From contig NC_089275.1 in the NCBI RefSeq assembly GCF_963678975.1, forward strand, positions 22,133,977 through 22,197,976: 64,000 nt of DNA, written 5' to 3'. A program made the translations under genes and the position numbers. Below are positions 11,267-22,569 of the stretch, piece by piece. Source of the DNA: Dysidea avara. Lineage: Eukaryota > Porifera > Demospongiae > Dictyoceratida > Dysideidae. The number at the start of each line of letters is the position of its first letter. Positions within the stretch are counted from its first letter, which is position 1. Below the pieces are notes generated by a model. That model ran no database searches. It was not told where the DNA came from and saw nothing but the letters and a program-made list of their open reading frames with translations.

Positions 11267-14183
11267 ATGTCTGGACATCAACAGGACAATGTGAAGGCCA
11301 CATCATGGAAATGTATCTACAATCAACATTACCCATATCTGGTTCAAGCTCTACCAATGAATGATCTTGATTTCATTTCCCAGTTAGAGGCTGAAGGATT
11401 GCTGCCTGAAAATGTAAAACAAGCTATCCAGGCTGAGCCAACACAGGCTGATAAGGCAGTGTACTATCTTCACAATGTTGTTGATCCTGTCCAACATGGC
11501 AGTACTCCATTTTGCAAACTGTTTGTTTTTATGAGAAAAAGAACTGACAATTATCTACTACAGGTGGTTGTCAATAACTTCTTAGGAGGTATGCTATGAA
11601 TAAACTAATGCACTGACCAATAGGCTAGTGTTGTACTTTGTACTGACCTCAATTAACCTACTGTGAATTTTATTTGAATTTATAATGACATTCTTATACA
11701 TGCCGTCAATGTTTGTGGCAGAAACAATTTTTCAGTGCACTGTAAGTGTTAATCTGGTATGATATAATGCTTATATACAAACAGTTTCACATATGTACAT
11801 ATTATTAAGATGTAACAATTAAACTGTATTTAAATTACTGGATACATCATTCTGTCATACATGAACATATTTCAATTTTAGCACATCAACAACTTGTCAT
11901 TTTGGATGGGTCACTTGCTTTAAAGTATGCTGCTGATTTTCTGAGGGTCAAGTATCAAAATCAACCTCTACCTTGTGCCGGAGATTTTCAAAGACTTCAA
12001 GCTTTTCAGTTGGCTGTTGTACCTGAAGAGGCTGAACCACATTACAACAGTAAACATGGAGAATATGCACAGAATAGTCACAGAAAGTTAAATGGTATTG
12101 AGGACATTTTCTACTACCGGAATGAGCCATGTCCCTCAAGGGTACTTATTACAGGGGCTCCAGGTGTTGGAAAGAGCACCTTAGCTTATGAGATCTGTCA
12201 GCAGTGGTCCAATGGAAAGCTCTTGGTGGAGTTTGAATTGGTTTTGCTTGTGACATTAAGGGAATTCTGGAATGTACCACTTCAACAGGCCATAAAGTCC
12301 TTGTTAGGCAACCACGCTTATCAAGGGTTGGAAGAAAGCATGGGAAGAAACGCTATGCTAATTCTGGATGGCTTTGATGAAGCTGGCGAGCATCAGAGAA
12401 TAGATCAATTTTTTGAAGATACAAGTCAAAAATTACCAAAGATTACACTTCTTGTTACAAGCAGGGCACATGCTACCACCAATTTGACTGGTTTTTCACG
12501 GAGAATTGAAATACTTGGGTTTAACAAGGATCAAGTTAGAGAATTTGTGCAATTGAGCATCACTGATAGCAATCAGCAATCAACTGTAGAATTTCTCAAA
12601 GATTTAGAGAAAAATTCTCACCTTTTAAGCCTATGCCGCATGCCCATGCTTTTAAAAATGTTGACCTCTGTCTTGAAATACAACCAAATCAAGCTACATC
12701 AATTTTCCAATGTGGTTGAATTGCTACAAAACATTGTCGTGTCAATCTTCAAGCAGCAACAACAGCAAAAGTGGCTTAACACCACAGCCAAATGCAATGA
12801 AAATGTGCATCAGGCAATAAAGTTAAAGTTACCTGGTATTCCTGATGTTGCAATAGGGCCAGCATATTTACTAAGCAAAATTGCATACCTTGCATTTTTC
12901 TATTGGTGTGTAAAAGATAAAAAGAATTTTTTCAAAAGCAGCAAGGTTCCAAAATTAGTGTTTACAGTTGATGAAATCAAATCAATTGGGGTTGCCGTGC
13001 CTGATGATTTTGATGGATACGGGTTTTTCCAAACCTCACACATTCATCAACTACCAAAAGATATTCCTACATATTCTTTTATCCATCTCTCTGTGCAAGA
13101 ATTTTTTTGTGCACTATACATTTCCCTCCTGCCCGACAATGAGCAATATGAATTAGTTGATGAACACTTTGATGCTTTTCCTTACTTGTTCTGGTATTAT
13201 TTTGGCTTGTCCAAATCATCAGTGCCCACACCAGTGTGTCAGCTTGTATGGTCAAAATTGACCCACCATCCCAATAAGAATGGTAGTGATGTTGTCAAGT
13301 GTGCTATTAACTGCATCTGTGAGTGTGAGCAACAGTTAGCAACTTTGTCAACACAGTTGGAGCCTTTGAAAATAGACATAGGCTCCTACAAATCACTGCT
13401 TCCATATGATTGTCTATGCATTTCCTCTTTGCTGTCTCGTTACCCTGTGTTGAAGTTGATGATTTGGTGGTGCAACATTGGAGATGATGGAGCAGAGCTA
13501 CTAGCTAAAATGATATCCCCCAGTTCTGTCAGTGTGTTAGAAGATTTGAATCTGCACTGGAATAATTTGTCTTTTAAAGGGATTACACAAGTTATGAAAA
13601 TCATCAATGCAAGTATGTACAGTAAGGTTGTAATATTGCATGGGCATACTTTCTCTGTGTTCGTTATTTTACAGATATCACATCACTGACAAGGATACAC
13701 CTGGGACGAAATGAATTTGGAGATGAAGGTATGGAGTTACTATCCAAAGCCATACAACAACCTGAAGCCATTGTAAAAGAGCTACTGGTTTGGCAGTGTA
13801 ATATTTCAGCTGAGGGTGCCAAATTTATTGCTGCCATGTTGGAGAGAAATAAAACACTTGAGGTTCTGGTTATGCATGGAAATGATGTTGGTGACAAGGG
13901 AATTGCTGAGATAGCTGGTGTGTTTGGTCAGTGCACCATAAAGGAGTTACATATCAACCACTGTGGCTTTGGCTATGATGGAGCTGTGTCACTTGCAGGT
14001 GGCTTAAAGTCTAGTACAATAACGCATATGATGCTGTGGGGAAATCTGATTACTCAGAAGGGAGCCTGTTTAATGGCAGAATTAACCGCTGATGGTACCA
14101 GAAAAATAGACATGAGTAAAGAAGACATTGAAGATGTTGAAGTGAAAAGAATTATGTGCAATGTAGCAAGTAAGATATTGTAG
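11267..14183 (+). CDS. CARD-NACHT-LRR receptor (NLR family, NOD/NLRC-like)
   Basis: Three exons join in frame with phase-1 junctions: 11267-11588, 11882-13612 and 13675-14183, giving 853 aa. Residues about 10-100 form a CARD-like helical domain (YPYLVQAL, GLLPENVKQAI, KAVYYLHNVV). A NACHT NTPase follows: Walker A GAPGVGKST at about residues 199-207, Walker B LILDGFDEAGE at about 267-277 and sensor TSR near 300. Winged-helix/superhelical sequence follows, with SFIHLSVQEFFCALYISLLP as the typical NACHT-associated segment. Leucine-rich repeats of the RNase-inhibitor type run from about residue 610 to the end (NIGDDGAELLAKM, EFGDEGMELLSKAI, DVGDKGIAEIAGVF). NLRs sense microbial or danger signals in the cytosol, oligomerise through NACHT and recruit CARD or Death-fold partners. 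The ligand here is unknown. All key NTPase motifs are intact, so it looks functional. Death-domain genes lie on both sides on the same strand. Confidence 0.93.
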
Positions 14184-15727
14184 TTTATCACCATTGGGAG
14201 TATAATGGGAAATTCTCACAAAAGAAAACATTTGCATCATGTGAAAACATTTACACGAAATGTTTGAGGTTATACACAAGTACACAAATCCAGTAAGGAT
14301 ATAACACTTCTTATTGTTTTACTGTGATTTAATATTGTGCACTATTTCAGCTTGGTTCAATACTTTTTATCAATGTGCTATGGTCCCTACTCTAGTTGAA
14401 AATTCCAAATTTTTTTTGTGTACTTGTTTGTTAACTTTTTTTTTGTAAAAAAATTATTATGACTGGTGAACCCACACATACTACAACTGAAATGGCATTG
14501 CGCCCCAGCTATATCAATTATTGTCTGAAAAGGAGAAGCAAATGAAAAGTAAAGTATCTGTTCGTTTCACAGTATTTCGAATCAAGAAATGTTCGAAAAG
14601 CATCTGTGTAATCCACGTATACCGAAAGAAAGAAATGGTGCCGCGTGCCCCAGCTATATCAATTATTGTCTGAAAAGGGAAGTATCCATTATGCTTTGTT
14701 GTCGGCTATGTTCAACCCATTACACAGTAGTACAAATCAAGAACTGTTCAAAAAGCACCTCTGCAATCAAAATATCTACTATGAAAAATACTGACGATTT
14801 CCGTTACGAAGGGAAGCCATCACGTGCTACTGCCAAATCGACACTTTATTAGATCCAAAAATACTAACCCCCCCCAAAAATCAACACTTTTCGCTGTCAG
14901 CAAAGATGAATGGCACACAAAGGAGGACACTGGTAGGTCCATGAAGAATGCATTGTACATACTGCAGTATGCTAAAGGCACCTCTCAGGCTGAAGCGGCG
15001 TCGAACAGTGAAAAAATCAAGCCTGTAGCTTTAGCCGTTGTTGAGTTATGCTTGTCTGAAGGCATCAGTCAGTTACTCAGTCAGTTAGTCAGTAGAAAAT
15101 TCCGTTAGAAAAAATTCCGTAGCAACTTGTTGAAAACATTTTGGGTCGATCTGAAGGCTTGTTTGGGCTTAGTTATGCCCTAACCAACACTGCCCCATCG
15201 TCGTCAGGGAAAATTGAGGTTGGTTTTTGGGTGATGTTATTTCTTGGGCCATTCCTACTCCTTTGTGGTCCCTACTATACAGTACGATAGTACTGTATGA
15301 TAGATATTACCTTAGCAAAATGATGTAAAATATTTGCAAACATTTTCATGAATTAAAACAGTAATTTTATACATGCAGTTTTGCAAAAGCTTCATCCCTT
15401 GAAAATTTCCAGTTTTAAGGTATATTTCATATTTCTAAGTAATTTTAAATCAATTGCAATAATTTGGTAGGGCAAGTGATGTGTGGATGGGTGACAGGAA
15501 GCAAGGAATTAATAAATGTTGACTTTAATAGTGAATATTATCCCATACTTCTCAGGTACGCCTTAACAGGATTAGTAAAAAGTGATGATAACTTGTTCAT
15601 CATTCCTTGCTATTTGTCTTGTTCCTGTTATTTGAGCTCTACTGCTGTACTACTACAAGTTAAATATTCTATTTCTCTCCTTCATTTCTTGAACTTAATG
15701 ATGTAATAATATTGATGCTTTCCATAG
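14184..15727. other. intergenic repeats, no supported gene
   Basis: About 14450-15290 is a copy of the dispersed repeat also at 5400-5995, with (CAGT)n near 15068-15092. Within it, 'cagctatatcaattattgtctgaaaagg' type blocks occur twice (about 14505 and 14648). A possible exon lies at 15472-15556 (acceptor TTTGGTAG, donor CAG/GTACGC, open frame reading QVMCGWVTGSKELINV). It ends in phase 2 and cannot join the phase-1 exon at 15728, so I leave it unassigned. Confidence 0.45.
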
Positions 15728-16283
15728 AAGACTATTGTGCTTATAGTGCTGCAGCAATTGAGAATATACCAGAATTAACTGGTCATGGACATGGTATGTG
15801 TTTACATATAATTAATATATTTAAAGTATAGTAGTTGGTTAAGTCCCAACATAGTTGTAATTCATTTGTGTATAATCTTTACAGCAACATGTGAATCGAC
15901 AGCAGCAGTGATGCCAGCAGCAAGTGACAATGAAATACTCGATGAAGGTAAATAGTGAAATATGCATTACAAACTTGAAATGATAGCTGACATTTACAGA
16001 ACCAGATATGCACAAATTGCAGAAAATTGTTACTCCTGAAATCAAACATGAATGGAAAACTGTTGCCTATTCTATGGAATATAGATTTCCAGATGTTAAG
16101 GCAATAGAGAGGGAGTCTCCAAATGACTCAGCTGTTTGTTGCCAAAAGCTTTTCAAAGATTGGCTCTCCACAAATCATTACCCCGCACCTCATACCTGGA
16201 GGAAGCTTTTGGAGCGGATTAGAGATATTGATAACCTTTGTTTTGCTGCTGAAAAGATAGAGAAGAAACTAAAGGAGAATTGA
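15728..16283 (+). CDS. Death-domain protein, paralogue of the upstream gene's C-terminal half (5' partial)
   Basis: Exons 15728-15793, 15885-15947 and 16000-16283 (stop) join in frame, all with phase-1 junctions, giving at least 136 residues. The first two encode a short linker (CAYSAAAIENIPELTGHG, then an Ala/Ser/Glu-rich stretch). The last encodes a Death domain that matches the 8660-8946 exon at about 66 of 91 positions by eye, including IKHEW, VAYSMEY, DWLSTNHYP and TWRKLLE. Intron position and phase before this exon are identical in the two genes (K/P or E/P junction), so they are duplicates. Upstream exons, including any first Death domain, were not found. It may start with a diverged exon or be a truncated copy. 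The stop overlaps AATAAA (16283-16288), as in the paralogue. An adaptor role in Death-fold signalling is inferred from the domain. Confidence 0.8.
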
Positions 16284-16557
16284 ATAAATGCACACAGTTA
16301 CTTTATATTAACGGTTATATCTTTGTAAATATGTACACTATATATACATACAGGAGCATAATGGGAAGAGGGACATTCATACATATAGCATCTTGTGAAC
16401 TACATACAAAGAGGTAGACCAGATGGATAGCATAGAGAGAAACATACATCCGACAAACCATACATTGCAGCTGTCTATCATGTATCAACACAGCTAACAT
16501 TCAGGTTACTAAAATGTATACCCTATCTGCTCACTGTGTCGTCCGTTCAGTTAAATA

Positions 16558-17530
16558 AGCCTGGAGGTGTTTAAAAGATTGTGCAGTAATGAACTGCAAA
16601 TGGATGTTTAAAATTCCAGCATTTCTCATTATTTATATACAGTATGTTTTAAGGAGACCAGCAATACCATGATAACTATACAAGTGAAAAAGCTCTAAGT
16701 AAACTAGTGAAAAGCCTGGGGTTCAGCAGACAGTTCAATTAGCATATGACACATGAAATGAGAATTTAAAAGTCATTATTCATAATTGGGAGATTATAGC
16801 ATGGTAGTTATACAAATGAAAAGATAACAATGAGATCTGACTACATACTTTTGAGTAAACCATTCCATCAGGCAAGAAGCCTGAAGTTGCTAATTGTCCA
16901 TTGATCAGTTGATAAACGGCCTGTAATGGGTGGTGTCTATAGTTAGGCACTGGCCTATTATGCCCGAAATTTTACCTATTATGCTTTTGAGCATTGCTCA
17001 AAAATTAAGCCTATTATGCTCAAAATCATGCTTTCAAAATCAAAATTATACTCTAGAAGTGACTGTTTTATTAGAGTATATCAGCCTTTCTTGACTGCTC
17101 TATTAGAGTAAGTGACTGCTCTATTAGAGTATCTCGATCTTATTTCTGCAAAGTGTGAATAACCAACAAAGAAACAGTTTAATAAGTTGTATTACGTGTT
17201 TTTGATTATAAAATGCACTAATAATACTATTGGCAGTGAATATTTGCTTTCTTTCAGGCGCACGTATTGCGCATTTAATTAATTTTTCAAACATCGTCCC
17301 TATTATGCTGGCATTATGCTTGATGCTTTTGGCCACCTATTATGCTTTAAATTATGTCGGCATAATTGGCCGGTGCCTATCTATAGTAAGTTTTACAAAT
17401 GAATATAGGGTGAGCATTGGTCTGGGTATCATTTGAGAAACTTGAGAAGATCTTTCAGTTTATTGAGCAGCTGGTGCAACAGGGGAATAGCAGCAAAATT
17501 TAAATCGAGGGTGCTAAGAAGGATGATAAC
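16558..17530 (+). repeat. duplicated segment, copy 1
   Basis: This segment matches 19795-20960 in order and orientation: 'gcctggaggtg...aaagattgtg', 'ggagaccagcaataccatga', 'gagatctga..acatactttt', 'gcaagaagcctgaagttg', 'gggtggtgtctatagt', and 'tttgagaaacttgagaagatc'. Copy 1 is interrupted by the MITE at 16944-17379. Reading frames in both copies are broken, though the other copy keeps ORFs of about 70 codons. The unit may derive from an unrecognised gene. Confidence 0.8.
16944..17379. mobile_element. hAT-like MITE with 8-bp target-site duplication
   Basis: The 436-bp element begins TAGGCACTGGCC and ends GGCCGGTGCCTA. It is flanked by TCTATAGT at 16936-16943 and again at 17380-17387. The empty site is preserved in the paralogous segment near 20818-20835, where TCTATAGT occurs once followed by aagttttacaaat. 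This fixes the boundaries and the 8-bp duplication typical of hAT elements. The interior repeats CCTATTATGC motifs and carries three CTCTATTAGAG-type motifs (17070-17135). It encodes no transposase. Confidence 0.93.
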
Positions 17531-17639
17531 TGGTTAATGTAAATCGCATAGCTTGCATACAGTGTGTATACTCAGTCTAGGGGGTCTGGGGGCATTTGAA
17601 AAGTTTTGAGATTGAATTTGGTAACAACTTTAACAAATC

Positions 17640-17790
17640 ATGCAATTGAATGTTGAGTATGTGACTGCTCTATTAGAGTAGCTATCTGCTCTATTAGAGT
17701 ATATCTCGATCAAGTGAAGGGGCAGTACACCCTATCTAAAATAAGAATGGAGGGTTCTACCCCCCTCCCCCTGTTGTTGCACTGAGCTCC
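17640..17790. repeat. CTCTATTAGAG motif pair plus 'TAAAATAAGAATGGA' block, inverted copy near 20295-20400
   Basis: Two tandem CTCTATTAGAGTA motifs precede 'gtgaaggggcagtacaccct' and 'taaaataagaatggaggg'. The reverse complement of the same order occurs at about 20295-20400. This looks like one end of a dispersed element, but its other end could not be placed. Confidence 0.55.
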
Positions 17791-17973
17791 ATTCATGTAG
17801 CTAGGATACAAGGTGATATCACTTCAAAGAACGTGATGCCTTCTTGCAAGCCTACTACAAAATGATGTGAGCAATGAGCATGCATGCATGCAGGAGCTGC
17901 ATGTTTAACTATATAAGACAGCTAACTAGCTGCAGTACATGCAAACTGCATGGTGCTAGTAATACCTATCATG

Positions 17974-18261
17974 CAGGGGCGGATCCAGACTTATGGAAAG
18001 GGGGGATCAAAAATGAACTGAGGCACTACATTATCTCTGGTTTGATACGGTGAGATAAAAAAAAGGTCACAACCAGCTGACAATAGCTGCCCACCTTACC
18101 AACCACGCATTTATAACTGATACAGTACATAAAAATCCTTAAATAGCTCACTACACACTACTCTAATATTGTGACTGCTCTATTAGAGTATCTCAATCTT
18201 GTTATCCTAAAATTTTTTGGAGGGGGGGTCAAGAACCCCCCTGTATCTGTATCCGCCCCTA
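17974..18261. mobile_element. short MITE with CAGGGGCGGAT-type ends
   Basis: The element starts CAGGGGCGGATCC at 17974 and ends ATCCGCCCCTA at 18251-18261. CTATCATG lies on both flanks (17966-17973 and 18262-18269), an 8-bp duplication. A GGGGGGG run sits inside the right end, and a CTCTATTAGAGTATCTCAATC motif lies near 18178. The interior differs from the 4309 element, so it is a sub-family sharing only the ends. Confidence 0.8.
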
Positions 18262-18993
18262 CTATCATGCAAGCCATATAATATTATGCTCAAAATTTTG
18301 TCCAAAATGCTTTCAGGAATATTTCCCAAAAATTTCACCCATTATGTTCTTCATTGTGCTATATGCTTCAGTGCATTATGCTCCTAGGTTAACAACATTT
18401 CTTACAACACATTTTTATACCCTAATAATGCTCTATTAGGGTATTTCATACAAAATGCATGACTGTTCTATTAGAGAATATGCAATCTAAGACGCATTTG
18501 AGTGCTCTATTGCAGTTTGTATTTTCCACTGACCACTCTATTAGGGAGTATCAATCTATTATTTTTCAAGGAATTAAGTTCCATAAGTTGAAATATCCAC
18601 CTAAATGCTAGCAGTACGATGGCATAGCACTTTAGCCTATTGTGCTTTTTTATTATGCTGGACGCAGGCCTAATGCAGCTTATATACAAAATCATCCAAT
18701 GACATAAGAACATAAAACTACCAAATGAACATTAAGGATGCAGCATCTAGAAATGATTGTGATTTAGTGCAAATGTATACATGTATACTCAACTATGTAG
18801 TAGGTTTGATTTAGGGGATAAAGCAGAATATATAATTAGGACCTAGAAACAATTTTAACATAGCTAATTGACAAAGCTTAGGAAGTGTTATAGAGGTGCT
18901 ATAGAAATAATGCAATGTATACTAATAATTTTATGGCTATACAGTAAGTAACTAATACCATACAAATGAAGGGCATGCTGAACAGTTCTGAGT

Positions 18994-19370
18994 CAGAGGA
19001 GGGCGGACACAATTTAAGCGCTGCTAAAATATATTATACAAATGGTTTGTTTATAATGTGCTGAAGAACACCAAGCTTACAACAGGAGTTACTACGCAAT
19101 GTTTATTTCTGCATTGTAAGGCATGCGAAGGGCTGAGGTACTTGCGCATGATATATAATGACATTGCTAATATTGCCATAAACCAAAGGGTTTTAAAAAG
19201 CCAAATGTACCATCTTAAAACTTACACTAAATCCAATTTGATTATCCAGTAAACCCCACCGCTCGCTAGATTTGTATTGGTCTATTGAGGCTCATATGAA
19301 ATACCAAGTGGAACTATGCAATTAAAGCAATAATTTTACATTGCACTTAAAATATGTCCGCCCTCCTCTG
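18994..19370. mobile_element. TIR element with 9-bp target-site duplication (Mutator-like)
   Basis: The 377-bp element is bounded by CAGAGGAGGGCGGACA and its exact inverse TGTCCGCCCTCCTCTG. GTTCTGAGT is present on both sides (18985-18993 and 19371-19379). A 9-bp duplication is typical of Mutator-like elements. The interior holds only a 64-codon ORF without recognisable domains. It split a sequence related to the 16558/19795 duplicated segment ('tgagtaaa..ttccatcagg'). Confidence 0.9.
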
Positions 19371-19794
19371 GTTCTGAGTAAATCTTCCATCAGGTTATAC
19401 AGAAGGTGGTGTTGTCTGTAAGATTGTTCAGTTGATGAACAGCCATTTAAAGGCATGTAAACTTCTCCATATTTAGTAGCTTAACTAGCTTTATGAGTGA
19501 AGGTTGAACTGAAAAGCTTGGCATGAGTCATCTGCCACTGAAAAACTAGAATTACCCACCAGATTGTTTAACAAGCAATGGGAACAATTGAAATTATTCA
19601 TCATCTGTATATAGTATATGCATTTTTTTAGCAGGATAGCTATACGTAGCTTTTGTGGTAGCTTTACAAATGACTGAGTAATAACAAGTGCAGAGGCAAA
19701 GAGTGCCAAGTAAACCGGGTGGGCTAATGCAATACATTTCTAGAGGAGATTAGTTATATCATGGAAGCTTTAATATAAGCTGAGCAGAACATTT

Positions 19795-20960
19795 CATAAG
19801 GTGAAAAGCCTGGAGGCGCTCAAAAGATTGTGTGGCAATGAACTGCAATGGATTTTTAAAATCCCAACATCTTTCATTATATATAATGTACAAAACATTT
19901 CTTTAGGAGACCAGCAATACCATGATAGTTTTACAAGTAAAGGGTGAACAAGCTCTCAGTGAGAAGCCTGAGGTCCAGCAGACAATTAAATTAGCGTACA
20001 ATGCAAAAATGAGAACTAAAATTCTCCCATTATTCATAATTGGGAGATTATGTAACTATTGGCATAGCTATGAGGCTGAAACTTTGCCAGAGCATACATT
20101 TGTTTTAAATAAAGAATTTGAAAATGCCAGATCTGGTCACATATGAAGGACCACAAAAATTTTGAAAATACTCATGAAATATTTCATGGGTTGCCTTACT
20201 GTGAAATTGAAATTCACCTATGCCATGAAATGGGTGTTGTATTATTTCATTGGATCATGTATTAAAGGCTTATTATTGTACCACATAGGCATGGAGAGGG
20301 GGCTAGAACCCCATCCATTCTTATTTTAGATGGGACGTAGCCCCTTCACTTTTTAAAAATCAATAGAGCAGTTAGCTACTCTAATAGAGCAGTCACGGCC
20401 CTACAAAGTAGCAACAACAGAAAGATCAATTTGCACAGCAAGTATTGGGAAAAATTACAGGTGCTTACAAAAAACAGCTGTAACTTATGAATGCAATGAT
20501 ATGCAGAGTTGTAACTTGCTCCTCCATCGTGTTTGCCTTGAACAGGGGAAATTTTCCCTTATATTACAGTTCTAAAGTGATGTCATATTGTTAATTAGAT
20601 ATTTATGCTGGTGGTATTATTGTTTATAAATACCATATTATTCCAGCCAGCCCTATATATAAAGTATTACAGCTATACCATTACCGTGGTAGTTTTACAA
20701 ATGAAAGGATAACATGAGATCTGAATATATACTTTTGAGTAAACCATTATTCCATCGGGCAAGAAGCCTGAAGTTGTTCAGAACATTCTTCAGTGATAAA
20801 CAACCAGTAATGGGTGGTGTCTATAGTAAGTTTTACAAATGTGAACATTGGTCTGGGAAACCCTCTTCATCATTTGAGAAACTTGAGAAGATCTTTCAGT
20901 TTATTGAGCAGCTGGTACAGCAGGAGTAGCAGCAAAATTTAAATTGATGGGGTTAAGAAA
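19795..20960 (+). repeat. duplicated segment, further copy (empty-site copy for the 16944 MITE)
   Basis: This is the counterpart of 16558-17530. It contains ORFs 19922-20146 and 20714-20929 (the latter ending in FEKLEKIFQFIEQLVQQE). Repeated internal phrases such as '(G)TAGTTTTACAAATGAA' and 'KPEV.Q' suggest the ancestral unit was itself made of shorter repeats. An inserted block at about 20290-20400 carries two motif copies. A third, shorter copy is split around the 18994 element. I do not recognise the encoded sequence. Confidence 0.75.
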
Positions 20961-21221
20961 AATGGTAACTGATTGATGCAAATTGCATAGCTTGCGTAGT
21001 AATGCGTACAGTATATATACTCATCATGGTCTATCTAGGTGAGTCTGGGGGCATTCCATGCCCACAGGAAAATTAGACCTTTGAGATTGAATTTGGTAAC
21101 AATTTTAACTAAATCATTCAACTGAATGTTTTATTTGAGCACATCACAAAAGGAATATACGTATAGTGTGCCTATTACTAAACTGTATAACATGCATGAG
21201 CAGCAAAGGTAATGTGTATGG

Positions 21222-22564
21222 TTAAAGTTTACTAACTTGAATGAAGATACAATCATCCTTGATGTGTTGACAAGTGGAGGTATTCTTGAAGAGATCATCA
21301 TCAGAGATAAACAGAGGAACTCCATGCCCGTATGCAGCTTTCATTCCTTCAATAACTCTACCAGCAGTTTCATCTGGGGTTTCAACATCATATGTGACAG
21401 GACATGAATGATGGCTGCTGTCACTGATTTGGTTCAGTAATGTTATCTCAAATGTTCCCCTTAGTGGCAAAGACAGTTCATCGTCATATGGACCCTTCAT
21501 GAGGACTAGAACACTGACATGTGAGTCCCCTTACCGGCATCGTCACCAGAAGCCAAAACATACAAACTCATTTTGTACCCATTGCTGTGGCTATAGAAGC
21601 TGTCGCTGTACCATTTACTACTATTACCGCTCTTTTTGTACTTGTTGTATTGGGACATCTTCATGGTAACTGGACATATGAAGGTTGACATGGTAACGAG
21701 ATGGATGGATGAATGAGATGGATAGATGAATGTGCTGGAGCAATTATCTTATCAACTGATGTGCTCTTACTGATCAGCTGATTCACCATTAATTCTAAAT
21801 TATTGATCCTTTCTGACATTAACGCTTCAGTTTTGGCTAGTTTACTTTTAGTCAATTGTAAATGCTCCTCTGTGCTTTCTTCTTCATGTGCTTTTCTGTT
21901 ATTATGTCACCTCGCACCCTACATTCTGGTACTGACACTGGACCATCTCTAGGAGACACTTCTTTCTGTGGTCTTCCATGCCTTCACGAAGAATATTCCC
22001 TACCTCACAGCCATTGGGACAAGGCAAGGGAAGCTTGGGGCACTGCTCCTTTTGTTCATTCTCAATAAAGTGATGTTTGCCTCTAATGTAGCAATGGTGA
22101 CATTCAATCTTTTGATGTGAACAATCTGCTTCAACATGATTGGCGAGTCGTTGCAGTGACTTTCTCCACAATCATTAGGACAGTTCACAACCATGTACCG
22201 GCAACCATTGTCATTTAGAAGGTGATTGTTGGTGTCATTTACTTCACCCTGCCACTCACAACCTCTCTCATTGTTAGTACACATCACGTAAAGGCTTCTT
22301 ATTTCTCGGTCAGCCTGCTTATTAGGAACAGTGAAAAACTGTCCATCACGACAAACTGGACAAACTTCGGTAGCTTTCTTGACATTATCCAGACAAGATT
22401 TACAGAGGTTGTGCCCACAACACACAGTCAAGTGAGGATCTCGACAAGGAAGGTCGCATATTTTGCAAACAAAACGATCATGGGGGGAGCCAACAAATTT
22501 GTGGTCGTATCCACCTAGGTATCCACCAACGCAGTCGTGCGTGCTCTGCGTAACTATTTCCATA
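21222..22564 (-). pseudogene. TRAF-like RING-zinc finger-MATH pseudogene
   Basis: It runs parallel to the intact single-exon TRAF at 49861-51192 over its full length. Preserved parts: the RING (CKICDLPC, CCGHNLCKSC, CPVCRD), TRAF-type zinc fingers, the coiled-coil start (TKSKLAKTEA) and the MATH domain (SKWYSDSFYSH, MKGPYDDEL, ending FIQVSKL). The frame breaks four times compared with the intact copy: near 22165 in the zinc fingers, near 21903 before the coiled coil, near 21695 where extra ATCC-type repeats were added, and near 21505 in the MATH domain. The breaks are not introns, because the other copy is continuous. Homology extends a little upstream of the ATG, so the copy arose by DNA duplication or carries part of the 5' leader. 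Confidence 0.93.
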
Positions 22565-22569
22565 AACAC

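Noticed and set aside
15472-15556. Candidate extra exon of the second Death-domain gene
   Set aside because: It has good splice borders and an open frame but ends in phase 2, while the next exon needs phase 1; they cannot be joined.
22222-22518. Plus-strand ORF over the TRAF pseudogene (and its twin at 50857-51180)
   Set aside because: Both are antisense shadows of the RING/zinc-finger region; the similarity between them is explained by the minus-strand homology.
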